Below the pieces are notes generated by a model. The model had not been told where the DNA came from. It saw only the letters and a list, made by a program, of their open reading frames with translations, and did not search any database. From NCBI RefSeq assembly GCF_003173735.1, contig NZ_CP029551.1, positions 3,000,001 through 3,064,000 of the forward strand: DNA of 64,000 bases, in the 5' to 3' direction. Shown here in pieces: positions 44,963 to 53,543 of the stretch. A program made the position numbers and the translations under genes. How positions within the stretch are numbered: the stretch's first letter is position 1; the number at the start of each line of letters is the position of its first letter. The stretch comes from Methylobacterium radiodurans. Lineage in GTDB: Bacteria; Pseudomonadota; Alphaproteobacteria; Rhizobiales; Beijerinckiaceae.

Positions 44963-46225
44963 TCAGCGGCGCTCGTAGAGCAGGCGCGCCCGGATCGTGC
45001 CCTCGATGGCGCGGATCTGCTCCAGCAGGACCTCGGCATCCGCCGTGCCGGCATCGGTCTCCAGCACCACGTAACCGACCTCGCCGTCGGTCTGGTAGAA
45101 CTGGGCGGCGATGTTGACGCCTGAGCGCGCGAAGACCTCGTTGAGGCGCCCCAGCATGCCCGGCAGGTTGCGCTGGACATGGATGAAGCGCGTGCCGGTC
45201 GGCCGGGCCGGCAGCTGCACCTGCGGGAAGTTCACGGCGCCGACCGTCGAGCCGATGTCGGAATAGTCCACGAGCTTGCGGGCGACCTCCGAGCCGATGC
45301 GCTCCTGCGCCTCTTCCGTCGAGCCGCCGATATGGGGGGTCAGGATCACGTTGGAGAGCCCCTGCAGCGGGCTCACGAAGCGCTCGGCGTTCGAGCCCGG
45401 CTCCTTCGGGAACACATCCACCGCCGCGCCCGCCAGATGCCCGGACGCCAGGGCCGCCGCCAGCGCGTCGAGATCCACCACCGTGCCGCGCGCGTTGTTG
45501 ATCAGGTAGGCGCCGCGCTTCATCCGGGCGATCTCGGCCGCCCCGATCATGTTGGCGGTCGCCTCCGTCTCCGGCACGTGCAGCGAGACCACGTCCGCCT
45601 GTGCGAGCAGCTCGGCCAGGCTCTCGGTCGGCTCGGTGTTGCCGTGGCGCAGCTTGTCCGTGTGGTCGTAGAAGATCACCCGCATGCCCATGGCCTCGGC
45701 CAGCGTCGAGAGCTGCGTGCCGATGTTGCCGTAGCCCACGATGCCCAGCGTCTTGCCCCGCACCTCGACCGAGCCCGTGGCCGACTTGTCCCACGCGCCC
45801 GCATGCGCCCCCGCCGAGCGCGGCGTGATGCGGCGCAGGAGCATCACGATCTCGCCGATGACGAGTTCGGCCACCGAGCGCGTGTTCGAGAAGGGCGCGT
45901 TGAAGACCGGGATGCCGCGGCTGCGGGCGGCCTCCAGATCGACCTGGTTGGTGCCCACCGAGAAGCAGCCCACCGCCAGCAGCCGGTCGGCGGCGGCAAA
46001 CGCCGCCTCGTCGAGCTGGGTGCGCGAGCGGATGCCCAGGATGTGCACGCCGCGGATCGCCTCGTGCAGCGCCTCGCGATCGAGCGCCTTCGGCAGCCGC
46101 ACGAGGTTCGTGTAGCCCGCCCCCTGCATCAGCGCGACCGCGCTGTCGTTGATCCCTTCCAGCAGAAGGACGCGGATCCGGTCCTTGGGCAGGGACAGCT
46201 TCTCGTTAGCGTTTTCGGGAATCAT
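44963..46225 (-). CDS. serA: D-3-phosphoglycerate dehydrogenase
   Basis: A 420-residue SerA converting 3-phosphoglycerate to phosphohydroxypyruvate, the first committed step of serine synthesis. Rossmann motif GIVGYGNIGTQLSTLAEAMG; substrate and catalytic residues in NNARGTVVDLDALAAAL and LTPHIGGSTEEAQERIG; C-terminal ACT domain (RFIHVQRNLPGMLGRLNEVF ... VNIAAQFYQTD) for serine feedback. The length is that of the E. coli type. The start ATG at 46225 is family-consistent. Its leader contains two perfect hairpins (46263-46330), and serC is not adjacent. Confidence 0.96.
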   Translation of the reverse strand: MIPENANEKLSLPKDRIRVLLLEGINDSAVALMQGAGYTNLVRLPKALDREALHEAIRGVHILGIRSRTQLDEAAFAAADRLLAVGCFSVGTNQVDLEAARSRGIPVFNAPFSNTRSVAELVIGEIVMLLRRITPRSAGAHAGAWDKSATGSVEVRGKTLGIVGYGNIGTQLSTLAEAMGMRVIFYDHTDKLRHGNTEPTESLAELLAQADVVSLHVPETEATANMIGAAEIARMKRGAYLINNARGTVVDLDALAAALASGHLAGAAVDVFPKEPGSNAERFVSPLQGLSNVILTPHIGGSTEEAQERIGSEVARKLVDYSDIGSTVGAVNFPQVQLPARPTGTRFIHVQRNLPGMLGRLNEVFARSGVNIAAQFYQTDGEVGYVVLETDAGTADAEVLLEQIRAIEGTIRARLLYERR

Positions 46226-46262
46226 CGCGGTCGCCTCGTGGTCATGGTCCCCGCCCGGGATC

Positions 46263-46330
46263 GGTGCCAGAGGCACCGCGGCCTGTCGAAAGCCGCCCCG
46301 GCGGAACGAGGACGTCCGTTTTAACGGACG
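46263..46330 (-). promoter_or_regulatory. Structured leader upstream of serA
   Basis: In the 100 bases before the serA start are two perfect stems: GGTGCC/GGCACC (46263-46268, 46272-46277; 3-base loop) and CGTCCGTT/AACGGACG (46313-46320, 46323-46330; 2-base loop). The second also resembles an operator palindrome. They could form a leader regulating serA; comparison with the serC RNA motif of alphaproteobacteria would be informative. Confidence 0.4.
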
Positions 46331-46639
46331 GCGCGTGCTCTAAAGCGTTTTCTGCTGCAATGCCACAGGTCGCTCGTGAGGGCCCGCCTCCCAGAATTCA
46401 CATGGCTTGATTATTACACGAATCACCGAGCCTGCGCCCGCTTCTAGCAAGATTGAATGTGCATCCCCCGTTCGGGTCAGTCGTTCGAATTAGTTTGATG
46501 ACCAATCTGCCAATCCTGTCCAATGGAGTGCAAAAATTTGAGCAAAACCAGAGCATCAGCACAAAATGCGTAGTGACCCATTCCAATCCCCACGATAGCA
46601 GGAAATTGTCGCCACCAGATCCACACAGAGGGTCATACC
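46331..46639. other. Intergenic stretch between serA and the secreted-protein gene
   Basis: No gene recognised. The stretch 46390-46610 is markedly AT-richer than the flanks (TTGATTATTACACGAATCAC; AATTAGTTTGATGACCAATC), consistent with divergent promoters or with acquired DNA. No repeat ends were found. Confidence 0.4.
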
Positions 46640-46975
46640 ATGCGTCGCACACTGTATCTTGCCATCATTGCCGGTGCGGCAACGCTGTCCAATGCCGCAT
46701 TCGCTCAAGGCTACGATCCGAGCTACACGGAGCAGGTCGTCCCCCAGAACGACCGTTGCTACAAGGTTCGCTACCATCGGCAAGTCGATCTCGTGAACCC
46801 GAAGGGGATCCTCCGCGAGACCGAATCCCGCGACTTCCGGAAGGCGATCATCTACCAGCGCGGCGGCTTTGCCCGGAACGCTTACAACCCGGCGATCTAC
46901 GAGGAGACCCGTACGGTTCTCAGCCCCGAATACTACTCGATGGTGCCCACGGGCTGCGGTCGTCGCATCCGCTGA
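46640..46975 (+). CDS. Small secreted protein (111 aa), hypothetical
   Basis: A signal peptide (MRRTLYLAIIAGAATLSNAAFA) precedes an 88-residue mature domain with two Cys (NDRCYKVRYHRQVDLVNPKG and MVPTGCGRRI) that could form a disulfide. No family recognised. The ATG at 46640 fits the signal peptide and follows ACAGAGGG. A perfect terminator hairpin lies 45 bp after the stop. Monocistronic. Confidence 0.8.
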   Translation: MRRTLYLAIIAGAATLSNAAFAQGYDPSYTEQVVPQNDRCYKVRYHRQVDLVNPKGILRETESRDFRKAIIYQRGGFARNAYNPAIYEETRTVLSPEYYSMVPTGCGRRIR

Positions 46976-47019
46976 GAACACGTCATTCGCCCGCCAACGG
47001 CAATCGTGGGGGACGATTG

Positions 47020-47049
47020 AAGCGGATCCCGGGACACCGGGATCCGCTT
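47020..47049. terminator. Bidirectional hairpin between convergent genes
   Basis: AAGCGGATCCCGG (47020-47032) pairs perfectly over 13 bp with CCGGGATCCGCTT (47037-47049) around GACA. It ends with TTC on the plus strand and would serve both the secreted-protein gene and the convergent gene at 47068. Confidence 0.7.
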
Positions 47050-47067
47050 CATCCTCATTCGGGCCAC

Positions 47068-47466
47068 TCAGCGCGGTACCAGCAGCTTGGCGAGGCCCAG
47101 GACATCCCCGCCGGGTCGATAAAGCTCCGCGCGCCCACGCCCGACGACGCGATAGACCTCGCTGCGCGTCTCGTTGACGATCACCGTGCCTTTGGGCAGG
47201 TCCCCGTCATACGCGATGAGCTTCGGCACCGGAGGCTGCGGCGCAGGCTGCGCGGGAGGCGCGGCGATCGAGGCCTGATCAGGAGGGCTGCGATGCCGCG
47301 GCCGGATGCTTCCGGTGAGGAGGAGCTCGATCAGGCCACCGCCGAGATCCAAGTCTTCCTCGGTCTGGCCCGGATCGATGCTGCCCGTCACATGCACCTT
47401 GAGGGGCTGCGCCTCGTCACGCGCCTCTGCCGGCCCGATGAGAAGGACGCAACCGGCAGCGAGCAT
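47068..47466 (-). CDS. Secreted hypothetical protein with a short LDT-like C terminus
   Basis: From ATG 47466, 132 residues (GTG 47475 also possible). A short signal (LAAGCVLLIGPAEA) is followed by an acidic linker, a Pro-rich stretch (PPAQPAPQPPVPKLIAYDG), and a C-terminal KGTVIVNETRSEVYRVVGRG followed by RAELYRPGGDV. This last part resembles the first strand pair of YkuD L,D-transpeptidases (GTIVVDTxxRxLYxVxGxGxAxxY) but stops before any catalytic His/Cys, so it is not an active enzyme. The Cys in the signal might be a lipobox (AAGC), making it a lipoprotein; uncertain. Confidence 0.55.
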   Translation of the reverse strand: MLAAGCVLLIGPAEARDEAQPLKVHVTGSIDPGQTEEDLDLGGGLIELLLTGSIRPRHRSPPDQASIAAPPAQPAPQPPVPKLIAYDGDLPKGTVIVNETRSEVYRVVGRGRAELYRPGGDVLGLAKLLVPR

Positions 47467-47725
47467 GCCTCGCACTGGCCCGCTCCATCTCGCTCCCCCA
47501 CGCGCGATCGGCAACCGACGACACTCCCCACATCGACGACGCACGCAGCCTGCCAGACTCGGATTTGCAATCTCCCACGTGCAGGCCAGGCGCCGCGTTC
47601 CATTTCGGTCCAGGCACTGCGTGGGTCGCGGCACGGTGCCGGACAGGATCTTGCGTTCGCCTCGAACGTGCCCGGCAGCCCTTGCCCTGTACGATAGCCG
47701 TCCCCCTTACGGCCGGCGGAGACGC

Positions 47726-47971
47726 ATGTTCGACATGATCGTCCAAGAAGTGCTCAGGGCGGCACTTCGGAGCACCGGGCTCGGCTTGCTGATCCTGGCC
47801 GTCCTCCTCGCATCCTGCGCGATCCTGTACGCATTCAGGGGTGGAAAGCTCGGATCCGTCCGCGAGGACATCAGCTGCATCCTCGGCCTGGATCGGCCGA
47901 TCGTCTCCACCCCCGCGATCGTCCTGTTCGTGAGCCTTCTGGCGGTCGGCCTCGCCTACCTCCTGCGGTAG
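47726..47971 (+). CDS. Small two-helix membrane protein (81 aa), hypothetical
   Basis: From ATG at 47726, preceded by GGCGGAGACGC. Two hydrophobic segments: GLGLLILAVLLASCAILYAF (about 18-37) and PAIVLFVSLLAVGLAYLL (about 63-80), with a basic/polar loop between. No family recognised. It precedes metY by 157 bp on the same strand and is divergent from the gene at 47068. Confidence 0.6.
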   Translation: MFDMIVQEVLRAALRSTGLGLLILAVLLASCAILYAFRGGKLGSVREDISCILGLDRPIVSTPAIVLFVSLLAVGLAYLLR

Positions 47972-48128
47972 CCCGTGCAGCGCGCGACCGGCGGCGGGAC
48001 AGGCCGGATCACCGCCGCCCGTCTTGCACCGCGCTCCCCGGCAGGCGTACACGGCTCGGATCGAGTGCCGAGCCCGCGCGCCGGCAAGCGGCCCCGCGAG
48101 ACCCGACAGGCGAGCCAGGAGATTTCCG

Positions 48129-49409
48129 ATGAGCGACCGGCAGCCCGGCTTCGAGACCCTGGCGATCCACGCGGGCGCGGCGCCGGACGCGACCACCGGC
48201 GCGCGGGCGACGCCGATCTACCAGACCACGAGCTTTGTCTTCGAGGACGTGGACCATGCCGCCTCGCTGTTCGGGCTGCAGGCCTTCGGCAACATCTACT
48301 CGCGCATCACCAACCCGACGAACGCCGTGCTGGAGGAGCGCATCGCGGCGCTCGAGGGCGGCACCGCCGCGGTCGCGGTCGCCTCAGGCCACGCCGCCGA
48401 GTTCCTGACCATGCACGCCCTGATGCAGCCGGGCGACCAGTTCGTGGCGGCCAACAAGCTCTACGGCGGCTCGATCAACCAGTTCAACCACTCCTACAAG
48501 AGCTTCGGCTGGGAGGTCGCCTGGGCGGATGCCGACGACCCGGCCTCCTTCGAGGCCGCGATCACGCCGCGCACCAAGGCGATCTTCTGCGAGTCCATCG
48601 CCAATCCGGGCGGCGTCATCACCGACATCCGGGCCTTGTCGGAGGTCGCCCGGCGCCACAACATCCCGCTCGTGGTCGATAACACCATGGCGACCCCGTA
48701 CCTGATCCGGCCCTTCGAGCACGGCGCCGACATCGTGGTGCACTCGGCCACCAAGTTCCTGGGCGGCCACGGCAACTCGATCGGCGGCCTGATCGTGGAC
48801 GGGGGCACGTTCAACTGGGCGGGCGACGAGCGCTACCCCATGCTGAGCGGGCCGCGGCCCGAATATGCCGGCATGGTGCTCTCGGAGACCTTCGGCAATT
48901 TCGGCTTCGCCATCGCGGTGCGGGTGCTCGGCCTGCGCGATCTCGGGCCGGCGCTCTCGCCTTTCAACGCCTTCCTGATCCTCAACGGCATCGAGACCCT
49001 GCCGCTGCGGATGCAGCGCCACGCCGACAACGCGCTCACGGTCGCCACGCATCTGGCGGGGCACGACGCGGTCGCCTGGGTCAGCTATCCCGGGCTGCCG
49101 AGCGACCGCTACCACGCCCTGGCGCAGCGCTACACGCCGAAGGGTGCGGGCGCCGTCTTCACCTTCGGCCTGAAGGGCGGCTACGAGGCGGGCGTGAAGC
49201 TGGTCTCTAACCTCCAGCTCTTCTCGCATCTGGCCAATATCGGCGACACGCGCTCGCTGGTGATCCACCCGGCCTCGACCACCCATCGCCAGCTCACCGA
49301 CGCGCAGAAGAGCGCGGCCGGCGCCGGGCCGGAGGTCGTGCGCCTCTCGATCGGTCTGGAGGACCCGGCCGACCTGATCGCGGATCTCGACGCGGCCCTG
49401 CGCGCCTGA
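48129..49409 (+). CDS. metY: O-acetylhomoserine (thiol)-lyase / aminocarboxypropyltransferase
   Basis: A 426-residue Cys/Met-metabolism PLP enzyme. It makes homocysteine from O-acetylhomoserine and sulfide. The PLP lysine lies in [20 protein letters not shown]; other family stretches are [40 protein letters not shown] and the C-terminal [21 protein letters not shown] large insert around [20 protein letters not shown] is typical of the MetY branch, not cystathionine synthases. The ATG at 48129 follows AGCCAGGAG. No SAM riboswitch was recognised upstream. Confidence 0.93.
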   Translation: MSDRQPGFETLAIHAGAAPDATTGARATPIYQTTSFVFEDVDHAASLFGLQAFGNIYSRITNPTNAVLEERIAALEGGTAAVAVASGHAAEFLTMHALMQPGDQFVAANKLYGGSINQFNHSYKSFGWEVAWADADDPASFEAAITPRTKAIFCESIANPGGVITDIRALSEVARRHNIPLVVDNTMATPYLIRPFEHGADIVVHSATKFLGGHGNSIGGLIVDGGTFNWAGDERYPMLSGPRPEYAGMVLSETFGNFGFAIAVRVLGLRDLGPALSPFNAFLILNGIETLPLRMQRHADNALTVATHLAGHDAVAWVSYPGLPSDRYHALAQRYTPKGAGAVFTFGLKGGYEAGVKLVSNLQLFSHLANIGDTRSLVIHPASTTHRQLTDAQKSAAGAGPEVVRLSIGLEDPADLIADLDAALRA

Positions 49410-49473
49410 GCGGATAGGGGACCCCCCGGCTGCGGCAAACGGCCCCGTGGCCGGACTACCTCAACGCGAATCA

Positions 49474-49497
49474 GGAACATCACCCAGAACCCACGGT
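49474..49497 (+). promoter_or_regulatory. Possible EcfG-type promoter before Mn-catalase
   Basis: GGAAC (49474-49478), 15 bases, then CGGT (49494-49497), resembling the alphaproteobacterial general-stress consensus GGAAC-N16/17-CGTT with one mismatch and a slightly short spacer. Located 43 bp upstream of a gene type commonly in that regulon. Confidence 0.35.
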
Positions 49498-49539
49498 AGC
49501 CCTTCCGGCATCTCAGTGCCGATCCGGAGGGACTGATCC

Positions 49540-50454
49540 ATGTTCATGCGCCTCGACCGTCTCCAGGCCGAACTGCCGACACCGAAGCGTCCCGATCCCA
49601 ACGCCGCCGCGGCCCTGCAGGAACTGCTCGGCGGCAAGTACGGCGAGATGTCAACGCTCGGGAACTACATGTTCCAGAGCTTCAACTTCCGCAACAAGTC
49701 GAAGCTGCGCCCGTTCTACAGCCTCGTGTCGAGCATCTTCACGGAGGAGCTCGGCCATGTCGAGCTGGTCTCGACGGGCGTCGCGCTGCTCAACAACGGG
49801 CCGGGCGACGACACCGAGAACGTCGACGTCTCGAAGGCCCCGTTCAACGAGATGCAGGACGTGCGGCTAGCCGGCGCCTTCTTCTCGCAAGGGGGCGGCG
49901 CCACGCCGGTCAACTCCAACGCCCAGTCGTGGAACGCCGACATGGTGACGACCTCGGGCAACCTGATCATCGACCTCCTGCACAACTTTCATCTCGAGTG
50001 TGGCGCCCGCCTGCACAAGCTGCGCGTCTACGAGACCCTGAAGGACCCGACCGGCCGCGAGGTCTGCGGCTACCTCCTGGTGCGCGGCTCGGTCCACGCC
50101 CACGCCTACGCGCTGGCCCTCAAGAAGCTCACCGGCGTCGAGATCGAGAAGATGCTGCCGACGCCGAACATCGTGCTCGACAAGATCCCCGAATGTCAGA
50201 AGTACCTGCAGGAGGGCTCGCACCGCCGGCTCTACACCTTCGGCTCGCCGGACTACCCGGAGATGGCGGGCGTCTGGTCGAACGACGAGGTGGCGCTGCC
50301 GGGCGATCCGCCGGGCAATCTCGAGATCGTCGACGGGCCCCCGGAGGGCGGCAAGATCCCAGAGCTCGACGGCAATTACGGCGCCTTCGCGCCGGACTAC
50401 GCGCCCCAGGAGATCTTCGAGATCGCGAGCAAGCTCTACCAGAAGAGCCGCTGA
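49540..50454 (+). CDS. Manganese-containing catalase
   Basis: A 304-residue non-heme dimanganese catalase that disproportionates hydrogen peroxide. Its di-Mn ligands come from a ferritin-like four-helix bundle; matching stretches are LLGGKYGEMSTLGNYMFQSF, IFTEELGHVELVSTGVALLN, LLHNFHLECGARLHKLRVYE and RGSVHAHAYALALKKLTGVE. The C-terminal tail LDGNYGAFAPDYAPQEIFEI is family-typical. Likely stress-induced; a possible EcfG promoter is upstream. It converges on the small secreted protein at 50545 across a palindromic repeat. Confidence 0.95.
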   Translation: MFMRLDRLQAELPTPKRPDPNAAAALQELLGGKYGEMSTLGNYMFQSFNFRNKSKLRPFYSLVSSIFTEELGHVELVSTGVALLNNGPGDDTENVDVSKAPFNEMQDVRLAGAFFSQGGGATPVNSNAQSWNADMVTTSGNLIIDLLHNFHLECGARLHKLRVYETLKDPTGREVCGYLLVRGSVHAHAYALALKKLTGVEIEKMLPTPNIVLDKIPECQKYLQEGSHRRLYTFGSPDYPEMAGVWSNDEVALPGDPPGNLEIVDGPPEGGKIPELDGNYGAFAPDYAPQEIFEIASKLYQKSR

Positions 50455-50470
50455 AGCTTGCGTGGAAGGG

Positions 50471-50521
50471 AGTCCAGAGGGCCGCCGGCCCTCTGGCGAG
50501 TCCTCAGGGCAGAGCCCTGAG
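50471..50521. repeat. Palindromic repetitive element, copy 3 (short)
   Basis: CCAGAGGGCC/GGCCCTCTGG (50474-50496) followed by CTCAGGGC-AGA-GCCCTGAG (50503-50521). The second module equals the GCAGGGC-AGA-GCCCTGC module of copies 1 and 2 apart from its outer bases. Again between two convergent genes. Confidence 0.7.
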
Positions 50522-50544
50522 CTCCTAACCGCGCTCTGACCCGC

Positions 50545-50886
50545 TCAGTAGCGCCAAGCGGGGTCGATCGGGGCGGGGGCCAGCACGTAGGTCTTCGGCT
50601 GCTTGCGCACGCCGAACCGGCCCTCGCTGGAGGCGTCGTTGTAGTAGTCGAACCCGGTCAGCCCGAAGCCGCCGCCGTTCATCACGTGCGGCACCGGCAC
50701 GGGCGGCACCGCGAGGTCGGGCCGCGTCGGGGGCACGATGACCCGGCCGAACCGGTCCGTCTGCAGCACGGTCGGCGCATCCGGCGCTTGGAAGACGTAG
50801 CCGAGCGGCTGCGCCCGGGCGGGCAGGGCGCTCCCCGCGAGGGCGAGGAGGCCTGCGGCCACGACGTGGCGGGCTCGAAGGATCAC
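50545..50886 (-). CDS. Small secreted hypothetical protein (113 aa)
   Basis: From GTG at 50886, preceded by a GGAG about 10 bases upstream. The signal peptide is ILRARHVVAAGLLALAGSAL then PARA. The mature part is Pro-rich with no Cys (FGRVIVPPTRPDLAVPPVPV ... GFDYYNDASSEGRFGVRKQP) and ends PAPIDPAWRY. No known family; it looks like a small periplasmic or envelope protein. It lies between Mn-catalase and tyrS, 128 bp downstream of tyrS on the same strand. Confidence 0.7.
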   Translation of the reverse strand: MILRARHVVAAGLLALAGSALPARAQPLGYVFQAPDAPTVLQTDRFGRVIVPPTRPDLAVPPVPVPHVMNGGGFGLTGFDYYNDASSEGRFGVRKQPKTYVLAPAPIDPAWRY

Positions 50887-51014
50887 GCAATTCTCCGTCA
50901 CGGCTCCGGCCACGGGCCGGTCTTCCGGCACTATGGAGGAAGACGCCGCCCTTGTCCGTGGCTTGGCCACACGGGCGGCCGGCTTTTCCAGAACCCGGAT
51001 CACCCGCACTTGTG

Positions 51015-52286
51015 TCACTCGGGCTTGAGCAGCACGTGGCGCTTGCGCCCGAAGGAGAGCTTGATCACGCCCTCCGGCGTGAGGTCGCCGAGCGCGAGCA
51101 CGGCCTTCTCGTCCGTGACTGGCACGTCGTTGACCTTGAGCCCGCCGCCCTTGATCTGGCGGCGCGCCTCGCTGGTCGAGGGCACGAGCCGGGCGTGCTC
51201 CGGCCCGAAGGCGGTGAGCACGCCGAGGCCGGCCTCCAGCGCGGCGCGCAGCACGGTCACGCTCGGGAGGTCGGCGGCGAGCGCCCCCTCCACGAAGGTC
51301 TTCCGCGCGGTCTCGGCGGCGGCTTCCGCCGCCTCGCGGCCGTGCATCAGGGCGGTCGCCTCGGTGGCCAGCACCTTCTTGGCCTCGTTGATCGCCGCGC
51401 CGCCCCGGCCGGCGAGGTCCGCGATCTCGGGCAGCGGCAGCAGCGTGAACAGCTTCAGGAAGCGCTCGACGTCGGCGTCCTCGGTGTTCCGCCAGAACTG
51501 CCAGTAATCGTAAGGCGAGAGCATCCCGGCATCGAGCCAGACGGCGCCGGCGGCGGTCTTGCCCATCTTGGCGCCCGACGCCGTGGTCAGCAGCGGGCAG
51601 GTGATGCCGTAGAGCTGGGGCGTGCCGAGCCGGCGGCCGAGATCGATGCCGTTGACGATGTTGCCCCACTGGTCCGAGCCGCCCATCTGCAGGATGCAGC
51701 CGTAGCGGCGGTTCAGCTCCACGAAGTCGTAGGACTGGAGGATCATGTAGTTGAACTCCAGGAACGAGAGTTCCTGATCGCGCTCCAGCCGCATCCGCAC
51801 GCTGTCCATCGACATCATGCGGTTGACCGAGAAGTGCCGGCCGATGTCGCGCAGCATCTCGATGTAGTTGAGCCGGGTCAGCCACTCGGCGTTGTCGACC
51901 ATGCGCGCCTCGTTGCCGCTCTCGCCGAAGGTGAGGAAGCGCGCGAAGGTCTTCTGGATGCCGGCCTTGTTCTCCTCGATCTGCTCCAGCGTGAGAATCT
52001 TGCGCGACTCGTCGCGGCCCGAGGGGTCGCCGACGCGGGTGGTGCCCCCGCCCATCAGCGCGATCGGCTTGCCGCCCGTCCTCTGCAGCCAGTGCAGCAT
52101 CATGATCGACAGCAGGTGGCCGACATGCAGCGAGGCCGCCGTGCAATCGTAGCCGACATAGGCCGTCAGCCGCCCGTCGAGCGCCGCCTGATCGATGCCG
52201 GCGAGGTCCGAGCCCTGATGGACGTAGCCGCGCTCCATGAGGACCCGGAGGAAATCGGATTTCGGGGCGAAGCTCTCAGGCGTCAT
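51015..52286 (-). CDS. tyrS: Tyrosyl-tRNA synthetase
   Basis: A 423-residue class I aminoacyl-tRNA synthetase. The HIGH-like motif is [20 protein letters not shown], Tyr recognition is in [10 protein letters not shown], and the KMSKS-like loop is [21 protein letters not shown]-terminal S4 RNA-binding domain ([20 protein letters not shown]) is intact. The start ATG at 52286 is preferred over an upstream in-frame start. It is divergent from anmK, a pairing seen widely in alphaproteobacteria. Confidence 0.96.
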   Translation of the reverse strand: MTPESFAPKSDFLRVLMERGYVHQGSDLAGIDQAALDGRLTAYVGYDCTAASLHVGHLLSIMMLHWLQRTGGKPIALMGGGTTRVGDPSGRDESRKILTLEQIEENKAGIQKTFARFLTFGESGNEARMVDNAEWLTRLNYIEMLRDIGRHFSVNRMMSMDSVRMRLERDQELSFLEFNYMILQSYDFVELNRRYGCILQMGGSDQWGNIVNGIDLGRRLGTPQLYGITCPLLTTASGAKMGKTAAGAVWLDAGMLSPYDYWQFWRNTEDADVERFLKLFTLLPLPEIADLAGRGGAAINEAKKVLATEATALMHGREAAEAAAETARKTFVEGALAADLPSVTVLRAALEAGLGVLTAFGPEHARLVPSTSEARRQIKGGGLKVNDVPVTDEKAVLALGDLTPEGVIKLSFGRKRHVLLKPE

Positions 52287-52409
52287 GGGGGTGTCCCGGA
52301 GGGGCGGCCGGGCGACAGGCTCTCGCCCGCGTGCTAGCTCGGCCGGCATGAGGTTGGTTCGGGGCGGCTCTTAGCAGGGCGCTCCCCGAAAGGCACGGGG
52401 GAGTCCGGC

Positions 52410-53543
52410 ATGGCGATGATGCGCGCGATCGGCCTGATGAGCGGCACCTCGCTGGACGGCGTCGACATCGCCCTGATCGAGACGGACGGTGAGACCGTCC
52501 GGGTCGAGCGGGGCCACAACAACTATCTCGCCCCCCTCGGTCCCACCGGCTACCGCGGCTACAGCGAGGACGAGAAGGCCCTGCTGCGCGCCGCCACCAA
52601 GGACGCCGAGAGCGTGGTGCGGCCCGACGACCGGCCCGGCCGCCTGCCGGAGGCGGAGGACTTCGTCACCCGGGCGCACGCGGAGGCCGTGGAGCAGTTC
52701 CTGGCCGACAACGGCCTGACAGCCGCCGACATCGACGTGATCGGCTTCCACGGCCAGACCGTGATCCACCGGCCGGACCACCGCATCTCGATCCAGATCG
52801 GCGACGGGCAGGCGCTGGCCTCGCGCCTCGGGATCGCGGTGGTGTCGGACCTGCGCCGGGCCGACATCGAGGCGGGCGGGCAGGGGGCGCCGCTGGTGCC
52901 GGTCTTCCACAAGGCGCTGGCCGAGGCCGCCGGGATGGATGGCCCCTTCGGCATCCTCAACATCGGCGGGGTGGCGAACGCGACGCTGGTCGATTCCCGG
53001 GGCGGCGTGATCGCCTTCGACACGGGGCCGGGCAATTCCCTCATCGACGAGTGGATGCAGGAGCGCGAGGGTAAGAACCTCGACGACGGCGGGCGCACCG
53101 CCGCCCGGGGCCGACCCGACGAGCAGCTGCTCGCCTGGCTCCTCACCCACCCGTTCTTCTTCAGGAAACCGCCGAAATCGCTCGACCGGAACTGGTTCTC
53201 GCACAAGCTCGCGGGCCAGCTCTCGACCGAGGACGGCGCGGCGACGCTCACCGCCTTCACGGCGCGCGCTGTGGCGCGCGCGCTCGACCACGCCCCCGAG
53301 ATCCCGACCCGCTGGATCGTGGCGGGCGGTGGCGCGAGGAACGGCGAGCTGGTGCGGTTGCTGAACTACCACTTGCGCGCCGAGATCACGACGGCGGACG
53401 CGATCGGCTGGTCCTCGGCCTATCTGGAAGCCCAGGCCTTCGCCTACCTCGCGGTGCGCTCGATGCAGGGCCTGCCGATCACCTTCCCGGCGACGACCGG
53501 CGTGCGCGAGCCGATCTCCGGCGGGGTGCTGGCGCGGCCGTGA
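52410..53543 (+). CDS. anmK: Anhydro-N-acetylmuramic acid kinase
   Basis: A 377-residue kinase of the ASKHA superfamily that phosphorylates and opens 1,6-anhydroMurNAc during peptidoglycan recycling. Signature start AIGLMSGTSLDGVDIALIET; nucleotide and substrate motifs DVIGFHGQTVIHRP, GILNIGGVANATLVD, AFDTGPGNSLIDEWM and RWIVAGGGARNGELVRLLNY. Its TGA overlaps the GTG of the next gene (GTGA at 53540-53543), so the MrcB-like protein is translationally coupled. Confidence 0.95.
   Translation: MAMMRAIGLMSGTSLDGVDIALIETDGETVRVERGHNNYLAPLGPTGYRGYSEDEKALLRAATKDAESVVRPDDRPGRLPEAEDFVTRAHAEAVEQFLADNGLTAADIDVIGFHGQTVIHRPDHRISIQIGDGQALASRLGIAVVSDLRRADIEAGGQGAPLVPVFHKALAEAAGMDGPFGILNIGGVANATLVDSRGGVIAFDTGPGNSLIDEWMQEREGKNLDDGGRTAARGRPDEQLLAWLLTHPFFFRKPPKSLDRNWFSHKLAGQLSTEDGAATLTAFTARAVARALDHAPEIPTRWIVAGGGARNGELVRLLNYHLRAEITTADAIGWSSAYLEAQAFAYLAVRSMQGLPITFPATTGVREPISGGVLARP

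Noticed and set aside
47972..48128. SAM riboswitch upstream of metY
   Set aside because: No SAM-II or other SAM-binding consensus was recognisable in the 157-bp leader; only general GC-rich pairing.
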